A DNA stretch of 64,000 nucleotides from Roseobacter sp. SK209-2-6 (GCF_000169455.1 NZ_AAYC01000004.1:1-64000), one strand, 5' to 3'. Shown: positions 1 through 8,466, counted from the first letter of the stretch. Numbers and translations: made by a program. Notes: generated from the letters alone by a model not told the origin.

Positions 1-34
1 ATGCCCAACTGTGTAGGTTCTCCCATGGAGGAGC

Positions 35-60
35 TAAAACAGGCGGGAGCTCCCGCGCCT
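35..60 (-). terminator. Probable terminator of the acyl-CoA catabolic operon
   Basis: On the minus strand a GC-rich stem (GCGGG-AGCT-CCCGC, palindrome at 43-56, extended by GGC/GCC with one bulged base) is followed by TTTTAG. It lies about 70 bp past the stop codon of the hydratase gene. No gene is recognisable in 1-125; the open frame there on the plus strand has no ribosome site or family resemblance. Confidence 0.5.
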
Positions 61-125
61 TTGAACGGCATCACAGATACCATCCGCAGCCTTGGGCGCG
101 GCAGCGCACCTTGCGGCGCGCTGTT

Positions 126-926
126 TCAGCGTCCTTTCCAGACCGGATCGCGTTTTTCGGCAAAGGCGCGGGCGCCTTCTAGCTGGTCCTCGCTGGAATA
201 AAGCACATCCACCGTCCGCAGCTGGCGCTGGGTAATGTGGTTCATCGCATCCTGGAACTTACTGTCCTCGGCATCGCGCACCACTTCCTTGATGGCGGCA
301 TAGACCAGCGGCGGGCCCGAGGCGAGCAGCCGTGCCAGCTCCCAGGCGCGGTCCATCAGCTGATCTGCGGGAAGGATCTCATTGACCAGGCCCCAGCGAT
401 TGGCCTCCTCGGCGCCAAACCAGCGCCCCGTCAGCAACAGTTCCATGGCGATGTGATAAGGGATGCGCTTGGGTAGTTTGATCGAGGCGGCATCCGCCAC
501 GGTGCCAGAGCGGATTTCCGGCAGGGCAAAGGTTGCGTGTTCCGCCGCCAGGATCATATCGGCCGAGATCGCCAGCTCCAGCCCGCCACCGCAGGCGATG
601 CCGTTGACCGCCGCGATCACCGGCTTGTTCATGTCGCGCATCTCTTGCAGGCCGCCAAAGCCGCCCACGCCGTAATCACCATCGACCTCATCGCCATCGG
701 CGGCAGCCTTGAGATCCCAGCCCGGGCAAAAGAACTTTTCGCCGCCACCGGTCAGGATCGCCACACGCAGCTCGGGATCGTCGCGAAAATCACGAAACAC
801 CTCACCCATGATCCGGCTGGTTGCCAGGTCGATGGCATTGGCCTTGGGCCGGTCCAGCGTGACCTCGAGAATGGCGCCAACGCGCCGGGTCTTTACGGGG
901 CCATGGTCCGTTACAGCTTCACTCAT
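126..926 (-). CDS. caiD: Enoyl-CoA hydratase, carnitinyl-CoA dehydratase (CaiD)-like
   Basis: Crotonase-superfamily protein of 266 aa that should add or remove water across an enoyl-CoA double bond in the cytosol. Residues 101-137 carry the oxyanion-hole and active-site region, with GGGLELAI (E117) and FALPE (E137). Both glutamates match the pair known in E. coli CaiD, as does the later TGRWFGAEEANRWGLVNE segment. The start chosen is the ATG at 926, which overlaps the upstream stop codon as ATGA and has AGAAAGGA before it; the frame stays open to 986 but without such support. Last gene of the four-gene operon. The CaiD resemblance is seen; the substrate (carnitinyl or crotonobetainyl-CoA) is inferred. 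Confidence 0.8.
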   Translation of the reverse strand: MSEAVTDHGPVKTRRVGAILEVTLDRPKANAIDLATSRIMGEVFRDFRDDPELRVAILTGGGEKFFCPGWDLKAAADGDEVDGDYGVGGFGGLQEMRDMNKPVIAAVNGIACGGGLELAISADMILAAEHATFALPEIRSGTVADAASIKLPKRIPYHIAMELLLTGRWFGAEEANRWGLVNEILPADQLMDRAWELARLLASGPPLVYAAIKEVVRDAEDSKFQDAMNHITQRQLRTVDVLYSSEDQLEGARAFAEKRDPVWKGR

Positions 927-2959
927 CGCAAAATATCCTTTCTCCGCATCAGCGCATCTGCTGCCACAGCATCCTCTGGCGTGCAAAGCAGCGGGTTGAT
1001 TTCGATTTCTTCAAGGCCAACCGGATCGGCCTGCACATAGTCCTGCACCGCCTGCACCGCCCGCAGGATCGCAGCTCGATCCGCCGCAGGCTGGCCGCGA
1101 TAGCCTGCCAGCATTTTGGCCACCTTAAGCCGGTCCAGCGCCGCATTGACAGAGGCTTCACTCGCCGGGATCAACAACGAAGTGCTGTCGCCCAGGATCT
1201 CAGTCAGGGTGCCCCCAGCTGCCAAGGTCAGTACAAACCCATGCGCCGGATCCTTGACCACGCCCACCAGCAGTTCAGCCACCGCGCCGGTGACCATTTC
1301 CTCGACCAAAAACCGTTCCGCAGGCATCTGGCTGGCCGCCTCGCTGACAGCTCCGCCGGACGTGAGGTTCAGCACCACCGCCCCCGCTTCGGTTTTATGG
1401 GCGACACCTTCGCCCTTGAGTACCACCGGATAGCCGATATCTGCTGCGACTGCCCGTGCCGAACCGGGGGACCTGGCACGGATGGATTTTGGCACCCGCA
1501 ACCCATAGTCAGACAACCGCTGCTTGGCCTCTGCTTCCGAGACAAGACTTGGCTCCACTGTTGGTGTTGGTAGCAAGAGCGGCGCGGCAGCAGGTGATGC
1601 AACCTGGCTGGCGGCAGCACAGGCGGTCAAGGCTTCGCGAAGACCGCAGAAGGGTACGACGCCTGCGGCCATCAACCGCTCCGCCACAGCCTCGGGCATC
1701 AGTTCCGGCAGGCTGGCCACCATGGCGACATTGGCGTCAGTCGCGGCACGCGCTCCAATGGCAGCCTCGATGGCGCAGTCCCAATCCTGCGCCGAACAAC
1801 GGTCAGAACGGGGGAAATCGACAATCAGCAGGGTCATCGCCAAAGAAAGATCCATCATCGCCGCCCAGGCCTTGGTCATCGCCTCTGTATCGCGCCAGAT
1901 ATAGGTGTGATAGTCCAGCGGATTGGCCAGGGCCACCATCGGACCTAGGGCCGCGCGCAGATTGACCTGCTGAGTCTCGTTCAGCGGTGGAAAGACCACC
2001 GGCATATCATGACCGGTATCCGCCGCCAGGCTCGCCTCACCGCCGGAGCAGCTGATCGAAGCGATGCGATTGGACGGCAAAGGCCCGGTCACATGCAAGA
2101 GCTTCAGCACCTCCAGAAAAGACGGCAGGTCATCCAAACGCGGGATGCCCAAGCGTGAGAGCAAGGCTGAGGCACCCGCGTCACCGCCCGCAAGCGAGGC
2201 GGTATGAGAGATCGTTGCCGCCTGGGCTTCGGCGGATTTACCGACTTTCAGCGCGATGATCGGCTTGCCCAGAGCGCGGGCCTTCTCCGCCAGCGCCTCA
2301 AAGGCGCGCAGATCGCCAAAGCCTTCTATATGCAGACCCAGCGCGGTGACGCGGGTATCCGCCAGCAGTGCCTCGCCGATTTCAGCAATGCCGGACTGTG
2401 CCTGATTGCCGGCCGCCACTGTATAGGCAACCGGCAACCCACGCATCTGCATGGTCAGATTGATCGCAATATTGGAGCTTTGGGTGATCAGAGCGACGCC
2501 TTTCTCCACCCGCTTGCCGCCGTGCTGATCCGGCCAGAGCAGCGCACCGTCCAGATAGTTGATAAAGCCATAGCAATTGGGCCCCAGGAAGGGCATCTCC
2601 CCCGCCGCATCCAAGAGCTGTGCCTGAAGATCCGCGCCCTCTGCATCCTCGGCCTGAGCCTCCAGAAAACCAGAGGCAAAGCAGACCGCACCGCCAGCAC
2701 CGCGTTCAGCCAGGGCGCGCACCACCTCAATGGTGGCAAAGCGGTTGACCCCAACAAATGTGGCATCCGGCGCCTCCGGCAGGCTGGTGACGTCCTTATA
2801 GGCGGGCAAGCCCGCGATCTCTTCTACCTTGGGGTGCACCGGGTAGATCTGCCCGGCGAACCCCATCTTGCTGCATTGTTCAATGACCAGTCGGCACCAG
2901 GCCCCGCCGCCGACAACAGCGATGGATTTGGGCCGAAACAGCCTGTTTAGAGACTTCAT
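923..2959 (-). CDS. Acyl-CoA synthetase, NDP-forming (acetate-CoA ligase family)
   Basis: A 678-aa single-chain ligase of the ADP-forming acetyl-CoA synthetase type, which makes acyl-CoA from an acid, CoA and a nucleoside triphosphate through a phosphohistidine. Order: CoA-binding Rossmann domain (about 1-130), succinyl-CoA-ligase-like domains with ISHTASLAGGD (probable phosphorylated His), and a C-terminal ATP-grasp domain opening near the LSDYGLRVPKS segment and containing GYPVVLKGEGVAHKTEAG. It sits between a CaiD-like hydratase (ATGA overlap) and a SelW-like gene. Context suggests it activates the operon's substrate, a role filled by an AMP-forming ligase or CoA transferase in the E. coli cai operon. 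Substrate unknown. Confidence 0.82.
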   Translation of the reverse strand: MKSLNRLFRPKSIAVVGGGAWCRLVIEQCSKMGFAGQIYPVHPKVEEIAGLPAYKDVTSLPEAPDATFVGVNRFATIEVVRALAERGAGGAVCFASGFLEAQAEDAEGADLQAQLLDAAGEMPFLGPNCYGFINYLDGALLWPDQHGGKRVEKGVALITQSSNIAINLTMQMRGLPVAYTVAAGNQAQSGIAEIGEALLADTRVTALGLHIEGFGDLRAFEALAEKARALGKPIIALKVGKSAEAQAATISHTASLAGGDAGASALLSRLGIPRLDDLPSFLEVLKLLHVTGPLPSNRIASISCSGGEASLAADTGHDMPVVFPPLNETQQVNLRAALGPMVALANPLDYHTYIWRDTEAMTKAWAAMMDLSLAMTLLIVDFPRSDRCSAQDWDCAIEAAIGARAATDANVAMVASLPELMPEAVAERLMAAGVVPFCGLREALTACAAASQVASPAAAPLLLPTPTVEPSLVSEAEAKQRLSDYGLRVPKSIRARSPGSARAVAADIGYPVVLKGEGVAHKTEAGAVVLNLTSGGAVSEAASQMPAERFLVEEMVTGAVAELLVGVVKDPAHGFVLTLAAGGTLTEILGDSTSLLIPASEASVNAALDRLKVAKMLAGYRGQPAADRAAILRAVQAVQDYVQADPVGLEEIEINPLLCTPEDAVAADALMRRKDILR

Positions 2960-2965
2960 TTCTAC

Positions 2966-3274
2966 TTATTCACCCGAATTGGCCCGGTCGATGTGACCCA
3001 GGTCCTGCTGCGGATTGATCCGGTCGCGCACGCGGGTCTTCAGCTCTTTCACATCCGGAAAGCCGCCGTCCCGCTTGCGCTCCCAGATCACCTCATCATT
3101 GAGCGTGATCTCAAAGATGCCTCCGACCTCTCCCGGCACCAATGTCACCGCGCCTAGCTGTTCCTGAAAGGTCGAAAGCAGCTCCTGCGCCATCCAGGCA
3201 CCGCGCAGCATCCAGTTGCAGCCTATGCAATAGGTAATGGTGATCTTGGGTTTTTCGGGGTTGGTCGCAGCCAT
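2966..3274 (-). CDS. SelT/SelW/SelH (Rdx) family redox protein
   Basis: A 102-aa thioredoxin-like protein of the Rdx family. The fold's redox motif is visible as ITYCIGCNW near residues 13-21, with two ordinary cysteine codons, so it is not a selenoprotein here. The end of the family domain is visible as VIWERKRDGGFPDVKELK. A strong AGGAGG lies before the ATG. It is only a few bases from the acyl-CoA dehydrogenase upstream and the ligase downstream, so it is surely co-transcribed. The biochemical role of bacterial Rdx proteins is poorly known; a redox-partner role in this operon is a guess. Confidence 0.8.
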   Translation of the reverse strand: MAATNPEKPKITITYCIGCNWMLRGAWMAQELLSTFQEQLGAVTLVPGEVGGIFEITLNDEVIWERKRDGGFPDVKELKTRVRDRINPQQDLGHIDRANSGE

Positions 3275-3277
3275 CAG

Positions 3278-4441
3278 TCAGCCTCCTAGCGCGCGTAGCA
3301 TTTCGCGGCTGATAATATGCCGCTGGATCTCGCTCGTCCCCTCCCAAATGCGCTCAACCCGCGCATCGCGCCAAATTCTTTCCAGGGGCAGCTCATCCAT
3401 CAGGCCCATGCCGCCGTGGATCTGGATTGCCTCATCCGCGACCATAGCCAGCATCTCGGTGGCCTTCAGCTTGGCCATGGACATATCACTCTCTGTGACG
3501 GTACCTTGGTCGAACTTCCAGCCCGCCTCCCAGGTCAGCAGATTTGCCGCTTTCAGTTCCAAAGCCATATCAGCAAGCTTGAAGGAGATACCCTGGAATT
3601 TACCGATCTGCTGGCCGAACTGCTTGCGCTCCACCGCATATTCAACCGAATGCTGCAGCGCCCGTTCAGCCCGGCCCAGGCAGGTGGCCGCAACCTGCAG
3701 CCGTGTGGCACCCAGCCAGGTGTTGGCAACGTCAAACCCTTTGTCTACCTCGCCCAGAATGGCGGAAGACGGCAGGCGGCAGTCGTCGAATTCCAGCACC
3801 GCATTGGTATAGCCGCGGTGGCTGACATTACCGTAGCCGTCGCGCACCTCGAACCCGGGCGTGCCTTTGTCGACAAAAAAGGCAGTGATCTTTTTCTTTG
3901 GCCCGCGCGGGGTCTCTTCAACACCGGTGGCCATAAAGCAGATGGCAAAATCAGCAATATCCGCGTGGCTGATGAAATGCTTGGTGCCGTTGAGGATCCA
4001 GTCATCCCCGTCCTGGCGGGCGCTGGCCTTCATGCCGCGCAGATCCGAGCCCGCATCCGGCTCGGTCATCGCCAGGCAGTCCCATTTCTCACCCTTCATG
4101 CAGGGGAAGAGATATTTCTCTTTTTGCTCATCGGTGCCGGCCAGCAGGATATTGGAGGGGCGCGCAACCCCGGTCCAATGCAGCGCATAATTGGCGCGGC
4201 CCAGCTCTTTTTCATACATCAGCCATGTCAGGGTATCGAGGCCGGCACCGCCAACCTCTTCCGGCATATTGGCCGCATAGAGCCCAGCTTGCATCGCCTT
4301 GGCCTGAATGTCCTTGATGACCTCCATGTCCAGATGGCCGGTGCGTTCGATCTCCAGCTCATGCGGGTAGAGCTCTTTTTCTACAAAGGCGCGGGTCGTC
4401 TCGACGATCATCGCCTGCTCTTCACTCATGCCAAACTGCAT
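3278..4441 (-). CDS. Acyl-CoA dehydrogenase
   Basis: FAD-dependent acyl-CoA dehydrogenase, 387 aa, normal for the family, forming a 2,3-enoyl-CoA and passing electrons to ETF. Seen: the N-terminal helical domain, AMTEPDAGSDLRG (substrate/FAD segment), a C-terminal helical domain with ERKQFGQQIGKFQ, IQIHGGMGL, and IWEGTSEIQR, where the Glu of EGT is the usual catalytic base. E. coli CaiA lacks that EGT motif, so this is a general acyl-CoA dehydrogenase rather than a clear CaiA orthologue. It is the first gene of the operon, divergent from the GlxA-type regulator. Confidence 0.9.
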   Translation of the reverse strand: MQFGMSEEQAMIVETTRAFVEKELYPHELEIERTGHLDMEVIKDIQAKAMQAGLYAANMPEEVGGAGLDTLTWLMYEKELGRANYALHWTGVARPSNILLAGTDEQKEKYLFPCMKGEKWDCLAMTEPDAGSDLRGMKASARQDGDDWILNGTKHFISHADIADFAICFMATGVEETPRGPKKKITAFFVDKGTPGFEVRDGYGNVSHRGYTNAVLEFDDCRLPSSAILGEVDKGFDVANTWLGATRLQVAATCLGRAERALQHSVEYAVERKQFGQQIGKFQGISFKLADMALELKAANLLTWEAGWKFDQGTVTESDMSMAKLKATEMLAMVADEAIQIHGGMGLMDELPLERIWRDARVERIWEGTSEIQRHIISREMLRALGG

Positions 4442-4519
4442 CGCGCATATCCTTCCGTTTCGCTTGCCGGGCAGCTTAGCGCCGGGCTAGGGTTATTTCG
4501 TGCAGATTTGGAAAATTTC
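4442..4519. promoter_or_regulatory. Divergent promoter region of regulator and acyl-CoA operon
   Basis: 78 bp between the starts of the acyl-CoA dehydrogenase and the GlxA/AraC-type regulator. Both promoters and the regulator's operator are expected here, from the divergent layout. AT-rich sequence close to the regulator start (around 4500-4525) stands out from the surrounding GC-rich DNA. No exact operator can be named. Confidence 0.4.
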
Positions 4520-5476
4520 ATGCAAAGTTGGGTAAAAGATAACGCCGCAGTGCAGCAGATCGACCTGCTGCTCTTTGATGATTTCTCTGGTCACTGCCTG
4601 GCCAATACAGTTGAGCCGATGCGCGCTGCCAATACCCTGGCCAGGCGTCCGCTTTATGCCTGGCGCTTTGTCACGCTGGATGGGGCTTCTGCCACGTCTT
4701 CGGCGGGGATGGAGGTGCGCCCCGACGCCCGGCTTGCCGATTGCCGCGGTGAAATGCTGATCGCCCTGCCCAGCTATCGCTATCGCCGTTTTGGCACCCA
4801 GGCGGTGCTGCGTGGGTTGCGGGCTGCGGCCGGACGCTATCCCATCATGGCCGGCTTTGATGCCGGGGCCTGGCTCCTGGCTGCGGCCGGTCTTTTGGAG
4901 GGGCGGCAGGCTACCATCCATTGGGAGGAACTGCCCGGCTTTGCCGAGGATTTCCCCCAGGTTCAGGCGCAACGGCTGCGCCACATCCAGGACGGCGACC
5001 GGGTTACCTGCTCCGGCGCTATGGCGGCCTTTGACCTGATGATGGATCTGATTGGTCAGCACCATGGCCCGGCCCTGCGGCTTGAGGTTGCTGCCCTGTT
5101 TATGAGCCCGGAAGTGACCGAGGCACCCATTCAGACTTCTACAAGCCAAACCCCAGCGCGCAGCAGATCGGTAGCGCGCGCCCTCTCCCTGATGCAGGAC
5201 CATATTGAGGCACCCCTCACGATCCAAGAGATCGCCCGCCGCCTGGGCCGCAACCGCAAGGATCTGGAGCAGCGCATGAAAGCCCAGCTTGGCGCCACGC
5301 CCCAGGCGATCTACCGGCGTTTGCGGCTGATACAGGCCAGAAAGCTGGTGTTAGAGACTGATTTGAGCATTTCGGAGGTCGCCCTGCGCAGTGGCTATGA
5401 CAACCCTAGCGCCATGACACGTGCCTATCGTCAGGAGTTCGGCGCCACCCCGCGGCAGATGCGATCTGGCACCTAG
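4520..5476 (+). CDS. GlxA family transcriptional regulator (DJ-1/PfpI + AraC HTH)
   Basis: A 318-aa regulator with an amidotransferase-like DJ-1/PfpI sensor domain (about residues 12-185, opening IDLLLFDDFSG) and a C-terminal AraC-type double helix-turn-helix (about 220-316, with LTIQEIARRLGRNRKDLEQR and SEVALRSGYDNPSAMTRAYR). This family includes the carnitine and choline-derivative regulators CdhR and GbdR of Pseudomonas. The frame is open far upstream (from 3317), antisense to the dehydrogenase; the ATG at 4520 starts exactly where family similarity begins. Its divergent position implies control of the operon at 126-4441. The inducer is unknown. Confidence 0.88.
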   Translation: MQSWVKDNAAVQQIDLLLFDDFSGHCLANTVEPMRAANTLARRPLYAWRFVTLDGASATSSAGMEVRPDARLADCRGEMLIALPSYRYRRFGTQAVLRGLRAAAGRYPIMAGFDAGAWLLAAAGLLEGRQATIHWEELPGFAEDFPQVQAQRLRHIQDGDRVTCSGAMAAFDLMMDLIGQHHGPALRLEVAALFMSPEVTEAPIQTSTSQTPARSRSVARALSLMQDHIEAPLTIQEIARRLGRNRKDLEQRMKAQLGATPQAIYRRLRLIQARKLVLETDLSISEVALRSGYDNPSAMTRAYRQEFGATPRQMRSGT

Positions 5477-5596
5477 GGCTTCGCCCTACAAAGTGCAACG
5501 TTTGCTTGTGAGTGCAGGGGCGGCGCCTGACCCTGGGTGGGTGCGAAAGCACCCTCCCGTTTTGCCGGAGGCGAACCTGCGGTTTGACGGGAGGGT
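5474..5596 (+). repeat. Intergenic inverted repeats with mutually exclusive stems
   Basis: Three elements follow the regulator. First, TAGGGC-TTC-GCCCTA at 5474-5488 overlaps its stop codon. Second, 5535-5544 (GGGTGGGTGC) pairs with 5549-5558 across a GAAA loop, with one mismatch. Third, ACCCTCCCGT at 5551-5560 pairs perfectly with ACGGGAGGGT at 5587-5596. The second and third stems share 5551-5558, so only one can form. There is no T-run. These may be terminator or mRNA-end structures for either convergent gene. Confidence 0.5.
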
Positions 5597-5640
5597 CGGG
5601 CGCAGCCCCGCCGATCGGCCGGGCGGATACTTGCCGCAAC

Positions 5641-6678
5641 TTACCCGAACATCCGTTTCTTACGGGCGCGGGTTTCGGCAGTGGCCTCGGCGCTGCCGTC
5701 GTGGAAGGTGCCGAACCAGCGGTCCCAGGGCATCTCCTGATTGCCGTAATTGCACTCGTAGTAACGGTGGTGCAACTGGTGATAGAAGGTGCCCAGCGCC
5801 AACCAACGCTTGTCCTTGATCAGGAGATCCTCATAGCCCGTGTGGCTCATCGCGGCACCCGGCCCCTGGAACACGATGTGGAAATAAAGGTGCAGCGGAT
5901 GGCTGGCCACAACCCAATGCAGGCAAAGCGTGGTCAGATAGATGAAGTGCTCCACCGGATGCATCGAGAAGCCAGACCAGGGACCGATATTGACATTGCG
6001 GTGATGCAGGGAATGCACGCGTTTATACAAGAAAGGCTGATGCAGCAGCCGGTGCACCCAATAGAAGTGGAATGCCGACCACATCGGGATGATCACAAAG
6101 AAGGCCAGGAACCAGATCGGGCTCTCTGCGAAACTGATCACAGGGGTGTAGCCATTGGCCATCAGCCACATGGTCACAACCTGAAAGCCCGTCAGCTGCA
6201 GCACGCCAGAGCCCAGGGACCAGAACATATTGTCCTTCACCTGATCGCTGAAATCCCACAGTTTGTTGTTGCGGCCCTGATCCCGGCGCTCAAACTTGAG
6301 CTTTTTGCCCTGGCCCTTGCGGATGTAGAAATACCAGTGCAAGCCCCCGGCCACGGCGAAGATCATCACAAAATTGATCACCCAGATCTGCGCAATCCAG
6401 CCAAAGGCAAAGCTCTGCGCCGTCTCAAGCGAGGGGTAGAAGAACCACCAGAGCACAAAGGTCGCCCCCAGCATCAGCACCCGCTCGCTCAGCATCAGCC
6501 AATTGCGCATGAACCACAAAGCCAGCAAGGCGGGATTGGGCGGCCATCGGAAGATCGATGGGTTCTGTAGCGGCAAATCGGGATGGTAGTTCCACTCGGG
6601 GCTCATGTCTTCCATCTGCTGCGGCGGCTCACCTGAGGCGGCACTGCCCTTGTCAAAATCCGGAGTGATATCTGTCAT
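5641..6678 (-). CDS. Sterol desaturase / fatty acid hydroxylase family membrane protein
   Basis: A 345-aa integral membrane di-iron enzyme of the fatty-acid-hydroxylase superfamily, which uses O2 to hydroxylate or desaturate a lipid-like substrate. The histidine boxes are visible: HFYWVHRLLH, HSLHHRN, a central HPVEH, and FYHQLHHRYYECNYG. At least four hydrophobic stretches are visible. A charged N-terminus of about 60 aa precedes the first membrane helix. It is on the same strand as the PanB-like gene, 60 bp downstream of it, and is probably in that transcript. Substrate unknown. Confidence 0.85.
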   Translation of the reverse strand: MTDITPDFDKGSAASGEPPQQMEDMSPEWNYHPDLPLQNPSIFRWPPNPALLALWFMRNWLMLSERVLMLGATFVLWWFFYPSLETAQSFAFGWIAQIWVINFVMIFAVAGGLHWYFYIRKGQGKKLKFERRDQGRNNKLWDFSDQVKDNMFWSLGSGVLQLTGFQVVTMWLMANGYTPVISFAESPIWFLAFFVIIPMWSAFHFYWVHRLLHQPFLYKRVHSLHHRNVNIGPWSGFSMHPVEHFIYLTTLCLHWVVASHPLHLYFHIVFQGPGAAMSHTGYEDLLIKDKRWLALGTFYHQLHHRYYECNYGNQEMPWDRWFGTFHDGSAEATAETRARKKRMFG

Positions 6679-6738
6679 TTTGGCTCTCCCAGCGGCCCGC
6701 TCCTCTGGCCGTCCTAAGTGGAATGGTGGGTGGCTCGC

Positions 6739-7587
6739 TCACTTGTGCAGCGGCTGCCAGCGGTCGAGTGCTTCCAGGAACTTCTCCTTTTCGCCCGCCA
6801 GCATGGAAATGTTCGTTGGCGCATAGGGGAAGTTGCCTGCCCGCACTTCACGGTGGAACGCTCCCAGCGCCGCTACGCGCTCTTCGTGGATTTGCTTGTG
6901 CAGCCGCCCGACCTGCTCGAATGCATGGGCGTGTTTTGGCGGCTTGTCCTCTTCGCTGGCTTCGCCGCAGATATCCGCTACAAAGGAAAAGACCGCATCC
7001 CCGCCGAGGCCAGAACCAAGCGAGAAGGTGACAACCGAAGTCTTTCTGTTCACCGCCTCCAGCACCTCTTCGGCGATGCACTCGGCCTCAACCGCGAAGA
7101 CGCCTACGTCCTCCATCCGCTTCAGCGTGGTCCAGATCTGCATGGCCTCTTCCGCCTTGCGGCCAAAGGCACGCAATCCGCCGCAATGATGGCTGAAGGT
7201 CGGGATCAAACCGATGTGGCTTTGTACCGGGATACCCTCGGAGGCCATACGCTCCATCACGTCAAAGGAACGGAGGGTGTAATACATATCCGCCCCGCGG
7301 CGCATCGACTCAAAGGCATGGGCCACGATCTCATCATCGCTGCCGAACTGCGCCCAACTGGAGCCGGCGCCAGTGAAATGGCTGGGGGCCAATTCGCGCA
7401 CATCCTCCATCTGCTCAGTGCCAACCACCAGAAGGTCGATCTCTGCCTCGACACAGGCCCGGATCTGATCCCGGTCCGCCGGATTGGCCATCGACAGGGT
7501 TGTGCCAGAGCCTTTGAGCGCCTTCAGATCGGCGATGGTATAGTTGCGGGTGGCGGGATTGCGGCTGAAATCATAGATCCGCTTCAT
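6739..7587 (-). CDS. Ketopantoate hydroxymethyltransferase (PanB)-like protein, divergent
   Basis: A 282-aa TIM-barrel protein. The second half follows PanB: IPVQSHIGLIPTFSHHCGG (about 119-137), FGRKAEEA, and VGVFAVEAECIAEE with E169 at the place of the catalytic glutamate. The first half departs from it: where PanB has VGDS, here is VGTEQ; where PanB has a KIEGG segment, here is ADMYYTLRS. These hold Mg2+ and catalytic residues in the E. coli enzyme (from memory), so an ordinary pantothenate role is unlikely, and panC is not adjacent. ATG at 7587 is preceded by AAAGGG; the longer open frame to 7653 lacks support. Probably an aldolase-type C-C lyase of unknown substrate. Confidence 0.7.
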   Translation of the reverse strand: MKRIYDFSRNPATRNYTIADLKALKGSGTTLSMANPADRDQIRACVEAEIDLLVVGTEQMEDVRELAPSHFTGAGSSWAQFGSDDEIVAHAFESMRRGADMYYTLRSFDVMERMASEGIPVQSHIGLIPTFSHHCGGLRAFGRKAEEAMQIWTTLKRMEDVGVFAVEAECIAEEVLEAVNRKTSVVTFSLGSGLGGDAVFSFVADICGEASEEDKPPKHAHAFEQVGRLHKQIHEERVAALGAFHREVRAGNFPYAPTNISMLAGEKEKFLEALDRWQPLHK

Positions 7588-7710
7588 CTTGCGGTGCCCT
7601 TTCTTGTCGAGTGTTTTGGTCCAGGCGGTAGGTAGCTCAACAGGTCCGGCCAAACTTCGGCCGGGGATCAGGATCGCCTGAAAGGCGTATAAATCAGGCT
7701 CTAATAAGGC

Positions 7711-8466
7711 CTATTGAGCGTAAGTGGAGCCTTCGCCGTCCAGGATCAGCTTGATTTCCCGCAGATGCGCTTCAGCCTGGCTTGGATAGTCTTCCAGCTC
7801 CTGCGCTGTCTTTTCAGCGATGTCATCCGACAGGATCCGCAGCTCTTTGCCGGTCTGCAGCGCGCGGATATAGGTCTCTGCCGCACGCTCGAAATAATAG
7901 AGCCGGTTCAGGGTATCCGCCGGGTCAGAACCAATCACCAAAACCCCATGGTTGCCCATGATCATGACCTTCTTCTTGGGGTCCGTCAGCATCGCCGCAC
8001 AGCGCGCGCCTTCGCTCTCAAACGCCAGCCCGCCGAACTCTTCGTCGATGACATAGCGGTTGTAGAAGGTCGCGGTGTTCTGATCGATCGGCGGCAGGGT
8101 GCTGTCCGCCAAGGAAGCCAGCACGGTGGCATGGATCGAATGCACATGCATCACGCAACGCGCCTGCGGGCAGAGCCGGTGGATTGAGCCATGCAGCCCC
8201 CAGGCGGTCGGATCGGGCGCACCGGGTTTATCCATGGTTTCTGGATCATTGGCATCCAGAAATAGGAGGTTCGAAGCAGTGATGCGGGCAAAATGCATCT
8301 GATTGGCATTCATCAGGAACTGGGTGCCATCCTCATTCACCGCCAGGCTGAAGTGATTGGCCACCCCTTCGTGCATATTGAGCCGCTCGGTCCAGCGGAA
8401 GCAGGCCGCCAGATCCACGCGGTCCTGCCAATGGTCGATATTGGGACGCAGCTCGGTTACAGACAT
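7711..8466 (-). CDS. Class II aldolase/adducin family protein
   Basis: A 251-aa protein of the fuculose-phosphate aldolase / adducin-head family, zinc-dependent enzymes that cleave or form C-C bonds or decarboxylate. Seen: SLAVNEDGTQFLMN near the N-terminus, the zinc pair in CVMHVHSIHATVLAS, and a third histidine in IMGNHGVLVIG. AGGAGG eight bases before the ATG at 8466 decides the start over an upstream ATG at 8493. First gene of the minus-strand unit with the PanB-like and hydroxylase genes, divergent from a LysR regulator. Substrate unknown; the pairing with a second aldolase-like enzyme suggests a dedicated catabolic route. Confidence 0.8.
   Translation of the reverse strand: MSVTELRPNIDHWQDRVDLAACFRWTERLNMHEGVANHFSLAVNEDGTQFLMNANQMHFARITASNLLFLDANDPETMDKPGAPDPTAWGLHGSIHRLCPQARCVMHVHSIHATVLASLADSTLPPIDQNTATFYNRYVIDEEFGGLAFESEGARCAAMLTDPKKKVMIMGNHGVLVIGSDPADTLNRLYYFERAAETYIRALQTGKELRILSDDIAEKTAQELEDYPSQAEAHLREIKLILDGEGSTYAQ

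Noticed and set aside
1-201. Plus-strand 66-codon frame at the left edge
   Set aside because: No family resemblance; it overlaps the terminator hairpin and the end of the hydratase gene.
2966-3274. Selenoprotein in the SelW-like gene
   Set aside because: Both positions of CxxC are ordinary TGC codons; no in-frame TGA.
3317-4519. Upstream extension of the GlxA-type regulator frame
   Set aside because: It is antisense to the acyl-CoA dehydrogenase and has no similarity to the family; the regulator starts at 4520.
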